From Armatimonadia bacterium (lineage in GTDB: Bacteria > Armatimonadota > Zipacnadia > Zipacnadales > JABUFB01), in NCBI GenBank assembly GCA_039679385.1, contig JBDKVB010000097.1, forward strand, positions 1 through 64,000: a stretch of DNA of 64,000 nucleotides, read 5' to 3'. Below, one piece after another: positions 52,898 to 61,456 of this stretch; positions within the stretch are counted from its first letter, which is position 1; every line of letters starts with the position of its first letter. Position numbers and translations under genes: made by a program. The notes under the pieces are model-generated. The model ran no database searches. It saw only the letters and a program-made list of their open reading frames with translations, and was not told the origin of the DNA.

Positions 52898-53671
52898 CTA
52901 CTCCGCCTTCTTCGCAGCGTCCCAGAGTGCGTCCATCTCCGCAAGGTCCATTCCGTGCAGGTCCTTGCCGGCAGCCTGCGCGGCGTCTTCGACATACCGG
53001 AAACGTCCGTAGAACCGCTCGCAAGCCATCCGCAACGCCTGCTCGCTGTCGACTTTGAGGAAGCGGGCCACGTTGACAACGGCGAAGAGCAGGTCACCCA
53101 GCTCGTGCGCAAGCGCCTGGCTGTCGCCGGTCTTCTGTGCCTGCTCGAGCTCGGCCAGCTCTTCACGGACCTTGGCAAGCGGACCGGAGATGTCCTCCCA
53201 GTCGAAGCCGACCTTGGAGGCCTTCTTCTGCAGAGAGGTTGCCCGCATCAGGGCGGGGAGCGCCGGGGGAACGCCGTCGAGGGCCGACTCCCGCTCGCCG
53301 TTCTCCGCTTCCATCCGTTTGAGCTGTTCCCAGTTGGTGACTACTTCGTCGCTGTCGCGCACCTCCACATCACCGAAGACGTGCGGGTGTCGGAAGGTGA
53401 GCTTTTCGCTGATGCGCCTGCAGACGTCCTCGATGCTGAAGTTGTGCTCTTCGTCGGCCACCTGGGCGTGGAAGACAACCTGCAGCAGGACGTCGCCCAG
53501 TTCGGCACAGAGCTTCTGGGGGTCGCCGCTGTCAACGGCCTCCAGCGTCTCATAGGCTTCCTCGAGCAGGTAGGGCTTGAGGGTTTGGTGGGTCTGCTCG
53601 CGGTCCCAGGGACAACCTTCCTCCGCACGGAGGCGGGCCATGATTCGTACGAGCTCGTCAAACTGCTTCAT
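52898..53671 (-). CDS. mazG: nucleoside triphosphate pyrophosphohydrolase
   Basis: It hydrolyses (d)NTPs to the monophosphates, cleaning damaged or excess nucleotides. ATG 53671 gives 257 residues (an in-frame TTG lies 6 nt upstream; neither has a strong site). LRAEEGCPWDREQTHQTL, EEAYETLEAV and ELGDVLLQVVFHAQ are tandem MazG motifs with EExxE...ExxD metal ligands. A second weaker MazG half follows (EELAELEQA...HELGDLLFAVVN). It sits between the PPIase lipoprotein and rqcP as one operon. Confidence 0.95.
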   Translation of the reverse strand: MKQFDELVRIMARLRAEEGCPWDREQTHQTLKPYLLEEAYETLEAVDSGDPQKLCAELGDVLLQVVFHAQVADEEHNFSIEDVCRRISEKLTFRHPHVFGDVEVRDSDEVVTNWEQLKRMEAENGERESALDGVPPALPALMRATSLQKKASKVGFDWEDISGPLAKVREELAELEQAQKTGDSQALAHELGDLLFAVVNVARFLKVDSEQALRMACERFYGRFRYVEDAAQAAGKDLHGMDLAEMDALWDAAKKAE

Positions 53672-53777
53672 GTGCAAGGCCAGTCCTGTCGCAACGTTGG
53701 GCGCCCGCCTCTGTCAATGGCGGACGCCCGGAAACCGATCAAGGTCGGGTATGGCATGGAGGGGAGCTGACTGCGAA

Positions 53778-54776
53778 CTAGCGGCCCTGCGGCGCCGGCT
53801 GCTGCCCCTGCGGCTGAGCTTCGTTTGACCCCGCGGCGGGCGCCCCGGCTCCACCGGTGCCGAACTGCGGGAGGGCACTCTTGGGCTTGAACTTCTCGTT
53901 GAGGTCCGCGTACTTGGGGTCAACGATGTTAACGTTCGCCTTCGAGAGAAGTTCCTGAAGCAGCTCGGGGCCGGCCTTCGCCTGACTGGCCTTGTACATC
54001 TCCTCGATCTTCTGGCGGTCGCGGTCGAAGTCAGCCTTCTGCGCAGGCGTGATGCTCTCGAGCTTGACGATGTACCATCGGCCCTGAGAGGTGATCGGCG
54101 CGCTCACGCTGCCCGGCTTGAGAGTGCGCAGTGCCTCAGCAACCTCTGCCGGGGAAATGGCCTGCCAGGGAAGCGGAGAGACCTTACCGCCACGATCGCG
54201 GGTATCGGAGACGCTGTCCTGCTTGGCAAGATCGGCGAAGTTGGCGTTAGGCTTGGCCACCGACGCGGCGACGCGCTTCGCGACGTCTTCCGAAGCGACG
54301 ACGATCTCACTGTAGTTGACCATCTCTGGCCGATCGAGCTGCATCTTGTACTGCTCGAAAAAGGCGCGCAGCGCCTTGTCGTCGACTTTGACGTCCTTCG
54401 TGGCCAGCATCTCAAGCTTGAGGTTCGAAGCAATCTGGTCACGGAGGTCCTGCTCGGTCATGCCCTGAGCGGTCAGAGCCTTGTTGAGACCCTCTGCCCC
54501 GCCAAGCCGCTCTTTGAGCGTGTTGATCTGCTCGGTGATCTTTGCTTCCGGAATGGTGAGTTTGGCGGCGGTGAAGGCATCGTCCAGCAACTGACGCTGC
54601 ACCATCGCTACCAAGGCGTCACGTCCGGATTCCTTCTCGAGTCGGTCGAGGAATTCCTTACGGGTGATCTTCTTCCCGTTGACCACGGCAATCGGTTGGT
54701 TCCCGCAGCCTGCCAGGACGAGGAGGGAGCATGCTACGAGCAGCCCCGCTCCGATCAGCCTCATGTACCTTGACAA
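53778..54776 (-). CDS. SurA/PrsA-like peptidyl-prolyl isomerase lipoprotein
   Basis: TTG 54776 is 9 nt after GGGAG (54786-54790) and gives 332 residues; ATG 54764 is an alternative four codons later. The signal peptide ends in VLAGC (lipidated C24). AVVNGKKITRKEFLDRLE begins a SurA-N-type chaperone region. A parvulin domain follows (VNYSEIVVASEDVAKRV, LAKQDSVSDTRDRGGKVS, GSVSAPITSQGRWYIVKL). The tail is Gln/Pro/Gly-rich. It should help fold exported proteins at the outer face of a membrane. First gene of the mazG-rqcP operon, as a PrsA-like gene is in some other phyla. Confidence 0.9.
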   Translation of the reverse strand: MSRYMRLIGAGLLVACSLLVLAGCGNQPIAVVNGKKITRKEFLDRLEKESGRDALVAMVQRQLLDDAFTAAKLTIPEAKITEQINTLKERLGGAEGLNKALTAQGMTEQDLRDQIASNLKLEMLATKDVKVDDKALRAFFEQYKMQLDRPEMVNYSEIVVASEDVAKRVAASVAKPNANFADLAKQDSVSDTRDRGGKVSPLPWQAISPAEVAEALRTLKPGSVSAPITSQGRWYIVKLESITPAQKADFDRDRQKIEEMYKASQAKAGPELLQELLSKANVNIVDPKYADLNEKFKPKSALPQFGTGGAGAPAAGSNEAQPQGQQPAPQGR

Positions 54777-54825
54777 TACAGACAACTCCCTTCGCAATGG
54801 GACAGCCGTCCAGAACAACCACGCG

Positions 54826-54854
54826 ATTATAGCATACGGCTCCCAGCGATACAA
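54826..54854 (-). promoter_or_regulatory. promoter of the PPIase-mazG-rqcP operon
   Basis: TATAAT (54831-54826 on minus) with TTGTAT (54854-54849) 17 nt upstream, ~50 nt before the start. The -10 is perfect and the -35 matches 3/6. Confidence 0.65.
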
Positions 54855-55037
54855 ACAAAAGTTGCCTTCCCAAGGTGCCCGTGGCCAGCGCTTCCGGCGG
54901 TCTGGCGGAGCCCTGATCGAGGCGGCACCCAGTTCGGTGCAGGCATGAGGGCAGGCTGCGAGCGGACGCCACGGAGTCGCAGGAGTAGGCCCCATGAGGG
55001 CAGATCGCCCCTGGGGCCCAGAAAGGGACGGACACCT

Positions 55038-55769
55038 CTAGTGAGGAACGGCCACAAGCAGCTCGCGGGCCGCGACGCCTCGTAGCCTGGCGATTGCCTG
55101 ACTGTGGATCTGGCAGACCCGTGATTCGGTGACTCCGAGTACAGCACCGATCTCCTTGAGGGTCAGCCCCTCCTGGTAGTACATGCCGACGACCTGTCGC
55201 TCGCGCTCGGGCAGACGCTCGACGGCTCCGACCAGCACCCTCCGCACGTCCTCGTTCTCGACCTGCAGGGCCGGATCCGCAAACTCGCCGCAACCGTCCT
55301 GACGCGTGCTGGGCGGCTCGCGCTCGTCGTCGACTCCCGCGAGGGTCTCCTCGAGGGATAGCACGGCTGCTGCGCTTGTTTCGTCGAGAAGCTTGCGGTA
55401 CTGGTCGATGTCGACGCCCATCGCCTCGGCGATCTCGGCCTCGGTCGGCGCCCGGCCCAGCTCGTACTCAAGGCCGGCCGACAGGGTCGCCAACTCCCTG
55501 GCCCTTCTCCGTACACTTCGTGGTGCCCAGTCCTTGGAGCGAAGCCACTCCATGATCTCGCCCTTGATCACCGAACTGGCATAGGTTGCGAGCTTCGCTC
55601 CGCGTCCTGGGTCATAGCGGTCGACTGCCTTGATCAGCCCCAGGATACCCGCACTCACCAAGTCTTCCCTTTCGACAGTCTCCGGCAGGTGTGCACCAAT
55701 GCGCCCGACAATCTGGTGCACAAGACGAATATGATCGGCGATGAGACGCTCACGTTCGGCGCGAGTCAC
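55038..55769 (-). CDS. FliA/WhiG-type RNA polymerase sigma factor
   Basis: GTG 55769, 8 nt after AGGGGGGA, gives 243 residues, the normal length; the frame extends to 55907 but without a site. Region 2 contains RLVHQIVGRIGAHLP, EDLVSAGILGLIKAVDRYDPGRGAKLATYAS and IKGEIMEWLRSKDWAPRSVRR, typical of sigma-28/WhiG. Region 3 follows (TEAEIAEAMGVDI). Region 4 ends LPERERQVVGMYYQEGLTL and a helix-turn-helix (LKEIGAVLGVTESRVCQIHS). In other bacteria such factors drive flagellar, chemotaxis or sporulation genes; no flagellar genes are near. No anti-sigma gene is adjacent. Confidence 0.92.
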   Translation of the reverse strand: MTRAERERLIADHIRLVHQIVGRIGAHLPETVEREDLVSAGILGLIKAVDRYDPGRGAKLATYASSVIKGEIMEWLRSKDWAPRSVRRRARELATLSAGLEYELGRAPTEAEIAEAMGVDIDQYRKLLDETSAAAVLSLEETLAGVDDEREPPSTRQDGCGEFADPALQVENEDVRRVLVGAVERLPERERQVVGMYYQEGLTLKEIGAVLGVTESRVCQIHSQAIARLRGVAARELLVAVPH

Positions 55770-55958
55770 CGGCCGTCCCCCCTGGGTGGTCTGCGTCAAA
55801 TGGCCAAGTGCGGTCTTCGGCGGGTGGGTCGGGTTCGACGTCGACCGAGCTGCCCCAAGCCCGGACCAATCCCCGACTGCCGCCGGCGCCGCAGAGAATA
55901 GCCACAACTTAGACCATATTACACTTCTCGCGACATGACATCAGCTTCAGACATACAG

Positions 55959-55987
55959 AGAATAGGCGCTTTGCTCTGTTTTGTCAA
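55959..55987 (-). promoter_or_regulatory. promoter of the sigma-factor gene
   Basis: TTGACA (55987-55982 on minus) and TATTCT (55964-55959) are spaced by 17 nt. The leader would be ~185 nt. Nothing else was recognised in 55988-56200. Confidence 0.6.
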
Positions 55988-56200
55988 CCACTCACTTCCA
56001 GAATGTATCCACTGTTGCTTGTCACGTACGTAAGGAGGCCGTTCTTTGACACAAATGCGTTATCGAGACATGCAGTCCGTCGATTGGGGTCGTGATAGCT
56101 GGGGACGTGACACGTCCGGGGGTGGCATGGGCAACCAGACGCACTGGTACCAGGCAAGGGGAAAGGGCAGAGAGAGGGCTTCTGGGGTCGGTGATCAGTG

Positions 56201-56980
56201 TTAGGCCGCAGCGCCAATCCTGCTGCAGTTGCTGTGCAGGGGCGCTAACCGGAGCGTGATGCCCACCCACTCGCCAAGGGGTTCGACAGCCCCACCATGC
56301 TGAGCGATGAGGCTGCAGACGGAGAGTAGCGGCAGTCGGTGCCAGGGCAGACCGGAGCTGTCAACGGGGAGCCCGGGGCCTGCTTCTGGGGCTTCGGCCA
56401 GCATGGTCAGCGTGGTGTCATCGGAGGGGCTAACCGGCGATGCCTCCATGAGTCTGGCAGTGACCTGCCCTCCCGGGGGCGTGATGCTTACGAGGACGTG
56501 CAGCACACATCGAACAGCATGGTGCAGGGCCTGCGGAACGCCTGCCACCATCACCGGCTCCGAGGCAGTGAGCAGCGTGGTCGTTACCTGGCGCGAACCG
56601 CTCAGCGGGGACAAGTCGGCAGCGGCCCCGCGCAGAACCCGCGCGAGGTCGACGGGCTCCATGGGCGCGTCCTGGAGCTGCTCCTCGTCCGCCAGCATGA
56701 CCAGGCTCTCCAGACCCCAGGCGATGGTCCGTGCCTGATCAGACACGACGCCTGCCAGCCTGGCGCGCATCCTGGGGTCGTCCCGCTCGGCAAGGATCTC
56801 GGCGGCCATCTGGATTGCCGTCAGCGGCGACCGCAGATCGTGGGCGAGCATGTGGGCGAAGTCACGATCAATGAACTGCGGGCATTGCAGGCCAGGAAAG
56901 GCATGGCGCCCTGTGGCCTGGTCGCCTGCCAGTGGGTCGTCCGCGTCATGCTTCAGCAGGGCAGCAGTCGGGCGAGGCAT
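56201..56980 (-). CDS. short histidine kinase with degenerate ATPase domain
   Basis: ATG 56980 (259 residues) is the first ATG; TTG 56986 is in frame, and neither has a good site. FAHMLAHDLRSPLTAIQMAAEIL is an intact HisKA H-box region (shown here as AHDLRSPLTAIQMAAE, His in residues 45-50). The C-terminal half has an ATPase-like layout, but N-box, G1 and G2 motifs are not recognisable (HHAVRCVLHVLVSITPPGG; LPLLSVCSLIAQHGGAVEP). It may be a dimerisation or phosphotransfer partner, or a kinase losing activity. A strong AGGAGG at 57024-57029 has no start codon at proper distance. Confidence 0.65.
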   Translation of the reverse strand: MPRPTAALLKHDADDPLAGDQATGRHAFPGLQCPQFIDRDFAHMLAHDLRSPLTAIQMAAEILAERDDPRMRARLAGVVSDQARTIAWGLESLVMLADEEQLQDAPMEPVDLARVLRGAAADLSPLSGSRQVTTTLLTASEPVMVAGVPQALHHAVRCVLHVLVSITPPGGQVTARLMEASPVSPSDDTTLTMLAEAPEAGPGLPVDSSGLPWHRLPLLSVCSLIAQHGGAVEPLGEWVGITLRLAPLHSNCSRIGAAA

Positions 56981-57111
56981 TCGCAAGCATCCGTTCCATG
57001 GCGGTTCTGGCTGAAGTACTACACCTCCTATCGGTGAGCGAGGACCATGCCTGAACCAACGGCGGCGTAACGGAAGCGTTGCGGAAAGACTCCAGGGAGT
57101 CTGCCCGGACC

Positions 57112-58101
57112 TTAGTGCGTACGGGTCAGCAGGTCGTGCAGCGCGGGCAAGGTGTCGAGGAAGTTGCCCGCCACCATGTAGCCCTGTCCGCCGAAGGCCT
57201 GCGGGATCCGCGTCACCACGCTCTTGATGTCCCTGTAGTAGAACTTGTGCTTCGAAGGGTCGACGATATCGTCTGGGGCTCCCGTGCGCAGATCGAAGTT
57301 GGCGGTGATAAGCCCCGTGGGGGCCTTCCCAAGATTGGCGGCCATCGACACCGTCTTGAGGAGGACCTCCGGGCCGGTCACGGCCGACCCAACGTTCAGG
57401 ACCACTCCCCCACCGGCCAGATGAGTGACGTGCTCGGCGAACACTCCCAGGTCGCGACCGCTGCAGCCGCCCTTCGCCTCGCCGTCGAACTCTGGATGCT
57501 GGTCGATGATGTCCGTGCCCAGGGTTGCGTGGACCGTCGCCGGGACGCCGAGGGCGTAGGCCTGCCCCAACAGGCTGAAGTCGCGGTGCGGGCAGTCGAC
57601 CCCGAGCGGGGCGCCTGTGGCGATCAGTCGTCCCAGGCTCTCCCCGTACCCTAGTCGTTCGCGATTGCCGGCTTTGAGGGCAAGGTTCATGTAGCGGCCG
57701 GTCTCCTCCGCCATCCCGAACAGACCCTTGGGCAGGGCGTTCGGCACGCTCTCGCTGGTCTCACCGATCAGCGAGAGCTCGAAGTCGTGGATGGAGCCGG
57801 CTCCGTTCGTTGCGAGAAGCGTGATGATCCCGCGCCGCATCAGATCGATGAGCAAGGGTGACTGCCCCAGCTTGATACAGTGGGCTCCCGTGAACAGGAT
57901 GACGGGCAGGTTGCGGGACCGCGCTTCGAGAACGCGCTGGGCAACTTCCTGCAAAGTATCGTCCTGCCAACGCTGAGCCGCACCGGCGGTTGCCTCAGGC
58001 GAGACCAACTGGTGGAGCTTGAGCACATTGGGGCGCTCGGCCAGCGGGTAAGTCTTCACCTGTGACCAGTCGAAGAAGGGGTATCGGCCGGCATACTCCA
58101 T
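57112..58101 (-). CDS. deoxyhypusine-synthase-like protein of unknown role
   Basis: ATG 58101 is 9 nt after AGAGGAG; 329 residues. Central motifs ILFTGAHCIKLGQSPLLI, ITLLATNGAGSIHDFELS, VHATLGTDIIDQHPEFDG and VVLNVGSAVTGPEV suggest a Rossmann-like NAD-binding fold similar to deoxyhypusine synthase homologues found in bacteria. Bacterial members often act on polyamines (homospermidine-type reactions) rather than eIF5A. That link is from memory and uncertain. The active-site lysine was not identified. It lies directly downstream of the MFS transporter gene. Confidence 0.7.
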   Translation of the reverse strand: MEYAGRYPFFDWSQVKTYPLAERPNVLKLHQLVSPEATAGAAQRWQDDTLQEVAQRVLEARSRNLPVILFTGAHCIKLGQSPLLIDLMRRGIITLLATNGAGSIHDFELSLIGETSESVPNALPKGLFGMAEETGRYMNLALKAGNRERLGYGESLGRLIATGAPLGVDCPHRDFSLLGQAYALGVPATVHATLGTDIIDQHPEFDGEAKGGCSGRDLGVFAEHVTHLAGGGVVLNVGSAVTGPEVLLKTVSMAANLGKAPTGLITANFDLRTGAPDDIVDPSKHKFYYRDIKSVVTRIPQAFGGQGYMVAGNFLDTLPALHDLLTRTH

Positions 58102-58115
58102 GGGTAACGTCTCCT

Positions 58116-59681
58116 CTAGGCCGGAGGGCCTGGTTCTGATGGCGGTTCAAGGGGCAGCTTCTGCCCACGCAGCCTTGCCGCCGTGCGTCGCAGAGCCCGA
58201 GCCGCGCGTCGGGCAGTGCGAGTTGTCGTTCGTCCTGCCGCGACCGAGACGACGCGGAAGGAGTACTCGAGCCCCAGGAAGGGGTTCACTGATCGCACGT
58301 GACTGAGCACGCGGATCATGTGGCGGACGGATTTGGCCTTGGGTTCCTCAACCTTCTGGAACCTCCGCGAACCCAGCCAGCGAGTGGTGCTGGAGGCCAG
58401 GAAGATGAAGTGGTAGTTGAGGAAGGTAAAGTCCCCCACGTGCAGTGCCAGGTGTTCGGTATGCTGCAGGATATACCCCGCGATAACCGGCATGATCAGG
58501 CTGGGAAGTCCGCCGAGCGCATAGTAGATGGCGATGTACACGGACTTGCGCTTCTGCGGCGTGATCTTGAAGACCATGTTCATCTCGGCGAGGGAATACC
58601 CGGACCAGGAGGCGCCGCCGATGGCATTGGCCAGTAGGAAGGGCCACCAGGCACCGTTCGCAGTCAGCGCCCAGAAGACCGGCATGAGGCTCACTCCGGT
58701 CAGGCAGGCGGACATGACGGGGCGACTGCCGAAGTGGTCGTTCAGCCTTCCCCACAGCCGGACCATGAAGAGACTTCCCGCCGAGCTGACTGCACCGAAC
58801 AGCCCCATCAGCCAGTAGGGCAAGTCCATGACCTTGATCATGTACACCGACACAAAGGGGCTGGCGATCCAGACCCCGCTGGTGACCAGAGCCGAGAAGG
58901 TGACGAAGTTGCGGAAGTTGGCGTCGCTCCAGGCCTCGCGCACAGCGGAGAGGAAATGGAGGCGATCACCCTCCTCCTCGCCACCCCGGATGGGCGGCTC
59001 CGGACAGCGGATGAGCGTGTACCAGCTCACCAATCCACAGGCGAGAGCGATGGCGAAAACGATCAGGAAGCTGCCGGGGCTGTCCTTGCCGTGCTGGACC
59101 TTCCATATGTCGACGAACTTGCCCGCAACGAAGGCCACGATGGCCGAGACCGTGCCGGCCCAGAGGGTCCGTCGGGCGAAGTAACGGCCGCGGATCCGTG
59201 CCGGGACAAGGTCGGCCATCCAGGCGAACCAGCTCACCGAGGCAAAGCCTGCCATGAGCGCCGACAGAACTGAGACGAGGGAGAGAACAATCAGCGCCTT
59301 CGGGGAGACGCCGCGCTGGTAGCCAATCAGTGGGAGCGCAAGCACGAAGAGCCACAGCATGCGCGCCGGTCCAAAGACCCAGACGCTGATCCTCTTGCGA
59401 ACCTGGTGGCGCTCAACGAAGTAGGACCCAAGCGGCTGCATCAGCGCCGATAGCCGAGGGAGGCCGGACAGGAGACCGATGATGGTATCGGTCGCACCGA
59501 GGAGGAGAGCGAAACCCGTCAGGAAGACGCCGCTCGTGAGAGCGCCCATGGTCGACGAGAGGACGCCATCCCACACGATCCAACGCATCCCCGCTTCGCG
59601 CTCACGGTCGGGAAGGCCGGGCCGAGGAGTGGTCGTAGCCTGTGGCTGAGCTGATGGCTTCTGGGGCTCGATGCTGGTCAC
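58116..59681 (-). CDS. MFS transporter
   Basis: 521 residues from GTG 59681 (no strong site; ATG 59588 is an alternative that would drop a polar 31-residue leader). About 12 hydrophobic segments are visible, with MADLVPARIRGRYFARR as the loop 2-3 type motif and WGRLNDHFGSRPVM at the second repeat. A long central cytoplasmic loop (RCPEPPIRGGEEEGDRL) divides the halves. The tail is Arg-rich. The family moves sugars, drugs or metabolites by proton coupling. Substrate unknown. Confidence 0.88.
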   Translation of the reverse strand: MTSIEPQKPSAQPQATTTPRPGLPDREREAGMRWIVWDGVLSSTMGALTSGVFLTGFALLLGATDTIIGLLSGLPRLSALMQPLGSYFVERHQVRKRISVWVFGPARMLWLFVLALPLIGYQRGVSPKALIVLSLVSVLSALMAGFASVSWFAWMADLVPARIRGRYFARRTLWAGTVSAIVAFVAGKFVDIWKVQHGKDSPGSFLIVFAIALACGLVSWYTLIRCPEPPIRGGEEEGDRLHFLSAVREAWSDANFRNFVTFSALVTSGVWIASPFVSVYMIKVMDLPYWLMGLFGAVSSAGSLFMVRLWGRLNDHFGSRPVMSACLTGVSLMPVFWALTANGAWWPFLLANAIGGASWSGYSLAEMNMVFKITPQKRKSVYIAIYYALGGLPSLIMPVIAGYILQHTEHLALHVGDFTFLNYHFIFLASSTTRWLGSRRFQKVEEPKAKSVRHMIRVLSHVRSVNPFLGLEYSFRVVSVAAGRTTTRTARRAARALRRTAARLRGQKLPLEPPSEPGPPA

Positions 59682-59816
59682 GGGAAAGGCCGACCTCAGA
59701 GAAGCAGTGTCTCACAGGCGACCTATCATGGACCACTCGCCCGCAAAAGGCAAGCCTTGTCGGAGGGTATCCGTGAGCGATCTTTGGGCCTGCGGAAATG
59801 GACCTCGTGGCAACGC

Positions 59817-59845
59817 TTGACAGGGCCAGGGAGCCATGGTATATT
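59817..59845 (+). promoter_or_regulatory. near-perfect promoter of tRNA-Glu
   Basis: TTGACA (59817-59822), 17-nt spacer, TATATT (59840-59845). Transcription would begin near 59852, a few nt before the mature tRNA. Confidence 0.85.
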
Positions 59846-59863
59846 TGCCAACCGTCGACTGGT

Positions 59864-59938
59864 GCCCCCATAGTCTAGCGGTCAGGACGGCGGGTTCTCA
59901 GCCCGTTAGCCGGGGTTCGAATCCCCGTGGGGGTACCA
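59864..59938 (+). tRNA. tRNA-Glu (anticodon CTC)
   Basis: 75 nt with encoded CCA. Acceptor GCCCCCA/TGGGGGT, anticodon arm GCGGG-TTCTCAG-CCCGT, T arm CGGGG-TTCGAAT-CCCCG; discriminator A. The first acceptor pair is G-U rather than G-C. Confidence 0.95.
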
Positions 59939-60017
59939 TCAGAAGCCTATGAGACGCCTGGTTGCCGACTTGTAGCTGTACTGGTGAGGGTCTGGTCGGG
60001 CGCCGGCCTTCGTATGA

Positions 60018-60044
60018 AGTCGCGCGCACGCGCGGCTTTTTTTG
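60018..60044 (+). terminator. intrinsic terminator after tRNA-Glu
   Basis: A GC stem (AGTCGCGC with GCGCGGCT, 60018-60037) is followed directly by seven T residues. Confidence 0.8.
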
Positions 60045-60173
60045 TTCTGGGGCGGGGGTACACGGCCGTCTCCTTCGGTGCTCTCCCCTTACTCGCAAGT
60101 GCTGGGAAGGGGCGCCGCGTGGGTTTCCTGCCGGTCCTGCGGCAGGGCTGCGGCCCCAGTACGGAGAGTGATC

Positions 60174-61346
60174 ATGCGCGGTATAGTCCTCGCGGGCCTT
60201 CTGGTCTGCACTCTAGGCATGTCCTATGCGGCAGTTGGCGACCTTCCGGCGCAGTATCCAACTGAGCCGGACGAGGCCGTAGCTATGTTCCTCTATGCTC
60301 GCGAAACCCTCAAGCCAGCGACACCCACCATCGGTGAAGGCGAGATCCGTCCGGCAGACTACACCAGCAAGGCCGTGGAACTGCAAGCCAACCTGGCCGG
60401 CCGCATCGTCGTGAATGCGCACGACCCCGCGGCTCGCTCCGTGATCGTGCGGCTCGCACTGCTCAATGGCCAGTGCATCAACGTCAACTCCACCAGCGAG
60501 CTGACCGGCATGCAGGAAGGCGACAGCGTTCGGGCTGTCCTGGATGTCCCACCGGCGCCTGAACTGGAGTTGCGGTTCCGCCTGCGCGGCATTGTCCTCG
60601 AGTACGATCTGCCCCGCGCAGCGTCGCTGGCCCCGGCAGCGAAGCCGGCATCCCCGGCCCAGAGCACTCCCGCACGAGCCGCTTCTTCGGCTCCTGCTAC
60701 CACGGCCGCCGCCGGTTCAGCCCTACCGCCCGAGTACCGGGATGATCGGGTTGCGGTCCAGGTACCGTCACTGGCCAGGTTCGCGGTGCCAACTCAGCGC
60801 ACCCCTCGCACTGGTCAGGAAGGCGCCTGGGACCCCGTGGGCAACGTTGGATACCCGGTAATCGACCAGCGCAAGCTGGAGGTGTGGACCAACTGGATTC
60901 GGCGCTGCAACTCCAAGCTCAGTGAGCGCCAGGCGGACTGGATCTGCCGCTGGGTGATCTATTACTCGGCCGTCAACGGCGTCGACCACCGGCTGATGTT
61001 CGCCATGATGAAGTGCGAGTCGGACTTCGATCCGTTCTGCGTCTCACGTGCGGGTGCCGTGGGCCTCACACAGCTCATGCCCTGCAACCTGGAGGACTTT
61101 CGCGTCGCGAACAAGTGGAACGTGCAGGACAACATCCGGGCCGGCGTCGAGCACTTCGCCGAGATGCTCAGGATGTGGTCGGGACGCAGCAACTACGAGC
61201 AGTTCGCTCTTGCGGCGGCCTCCTACAATGCCGGCCCAAACCGTGTGAAACGGTGCGGCGGTATCCCCGACATCACGGAGACCAAGAACTACGTCAAGAA
61301 GCTCGGCGACCTCTTCTACCAGTTGTGTAAGGACGGGTACCCGTAG
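60174..61346 (+). CDS. secreted lytic transglycosylase (SLT domain)
   Basis: ATG 60174, 5 nt after GGAGAG (60163-60168); 390 residues. A signal peptide (MRGIVLAGLLVCTLGMSYAA) leads to ~125 residues of unassigned beta-rich sequence. A Pro/Ala-rich linker (~150-185) precedes an SLT/goose-lysozyme-like domain. Catalytic E282 lies in MMKCESDFDPFC; GAVGLTQLMP and AAASYNAGPNRVKRCGG are hallmark motifs. It cleaves peptidoglycan with 1,6-anhydro product formation, in wall remodelling. Four cysteines in the domain may form disulfides. The open frame starts earlier at 60042, overlapping the terminator, and is not used. Confidence 0.9.
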   Translation: MRGIVLAGLLVCTLGMSYAAVGDLPAQYPTEPDEAVAMFLYARETLKPATPTIGEGEIRPADYTSKAVELQANLAGRIVVNAHDPAARSVIVRLALLNGQCINVNSTSELTGMQEGDSVRAVLDVPPAPELELRFRLRGIVLEYDLPRAASLAPAAKPASPAQSTPARAASSAPATTAAAGSALPPEYRDDRVAVQVPSLARFAVPTQRTPRTGQEGAWDPVGNVGYPVIDQRKLEVWTNWIRRCNSKLSERQADWICRWVIYYSAVNGVDHRLMFAMMKCESDFDPFCVSRAGAVGLTQLMPCNLEDFRVANKWNVQDNIRAGVEHFAEMLRMWSGRSNYEQFALAAASYNAGPNRVKRCGGIPDITETKNYVKKLGDLFYQLCKDGYP

Positions 61347-61398
61347 ACGCGTGGCCGGGGCCAAAGCCTCACCCGGAAACAACTACCCCAGACACAAA

Positions 61399-61433
61399 CA
61401 GGGCGGCCTCGAATAGAGGTCGCCCTTTGCTTT
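61399..61433. terminator. bidirectional terminator
   Basis: AGGGCGGCCTC (61400-61410) pairs with GAGGTCGCCCT (61416-61426), loop GAATA, then TTTGCTTT. It separates the convergent transglycosylase and amidotransferase genes. Confidence 0.8.
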
Positions 61434-61456
61434 GTATGGGAAGCTTGCGCGGAAGA

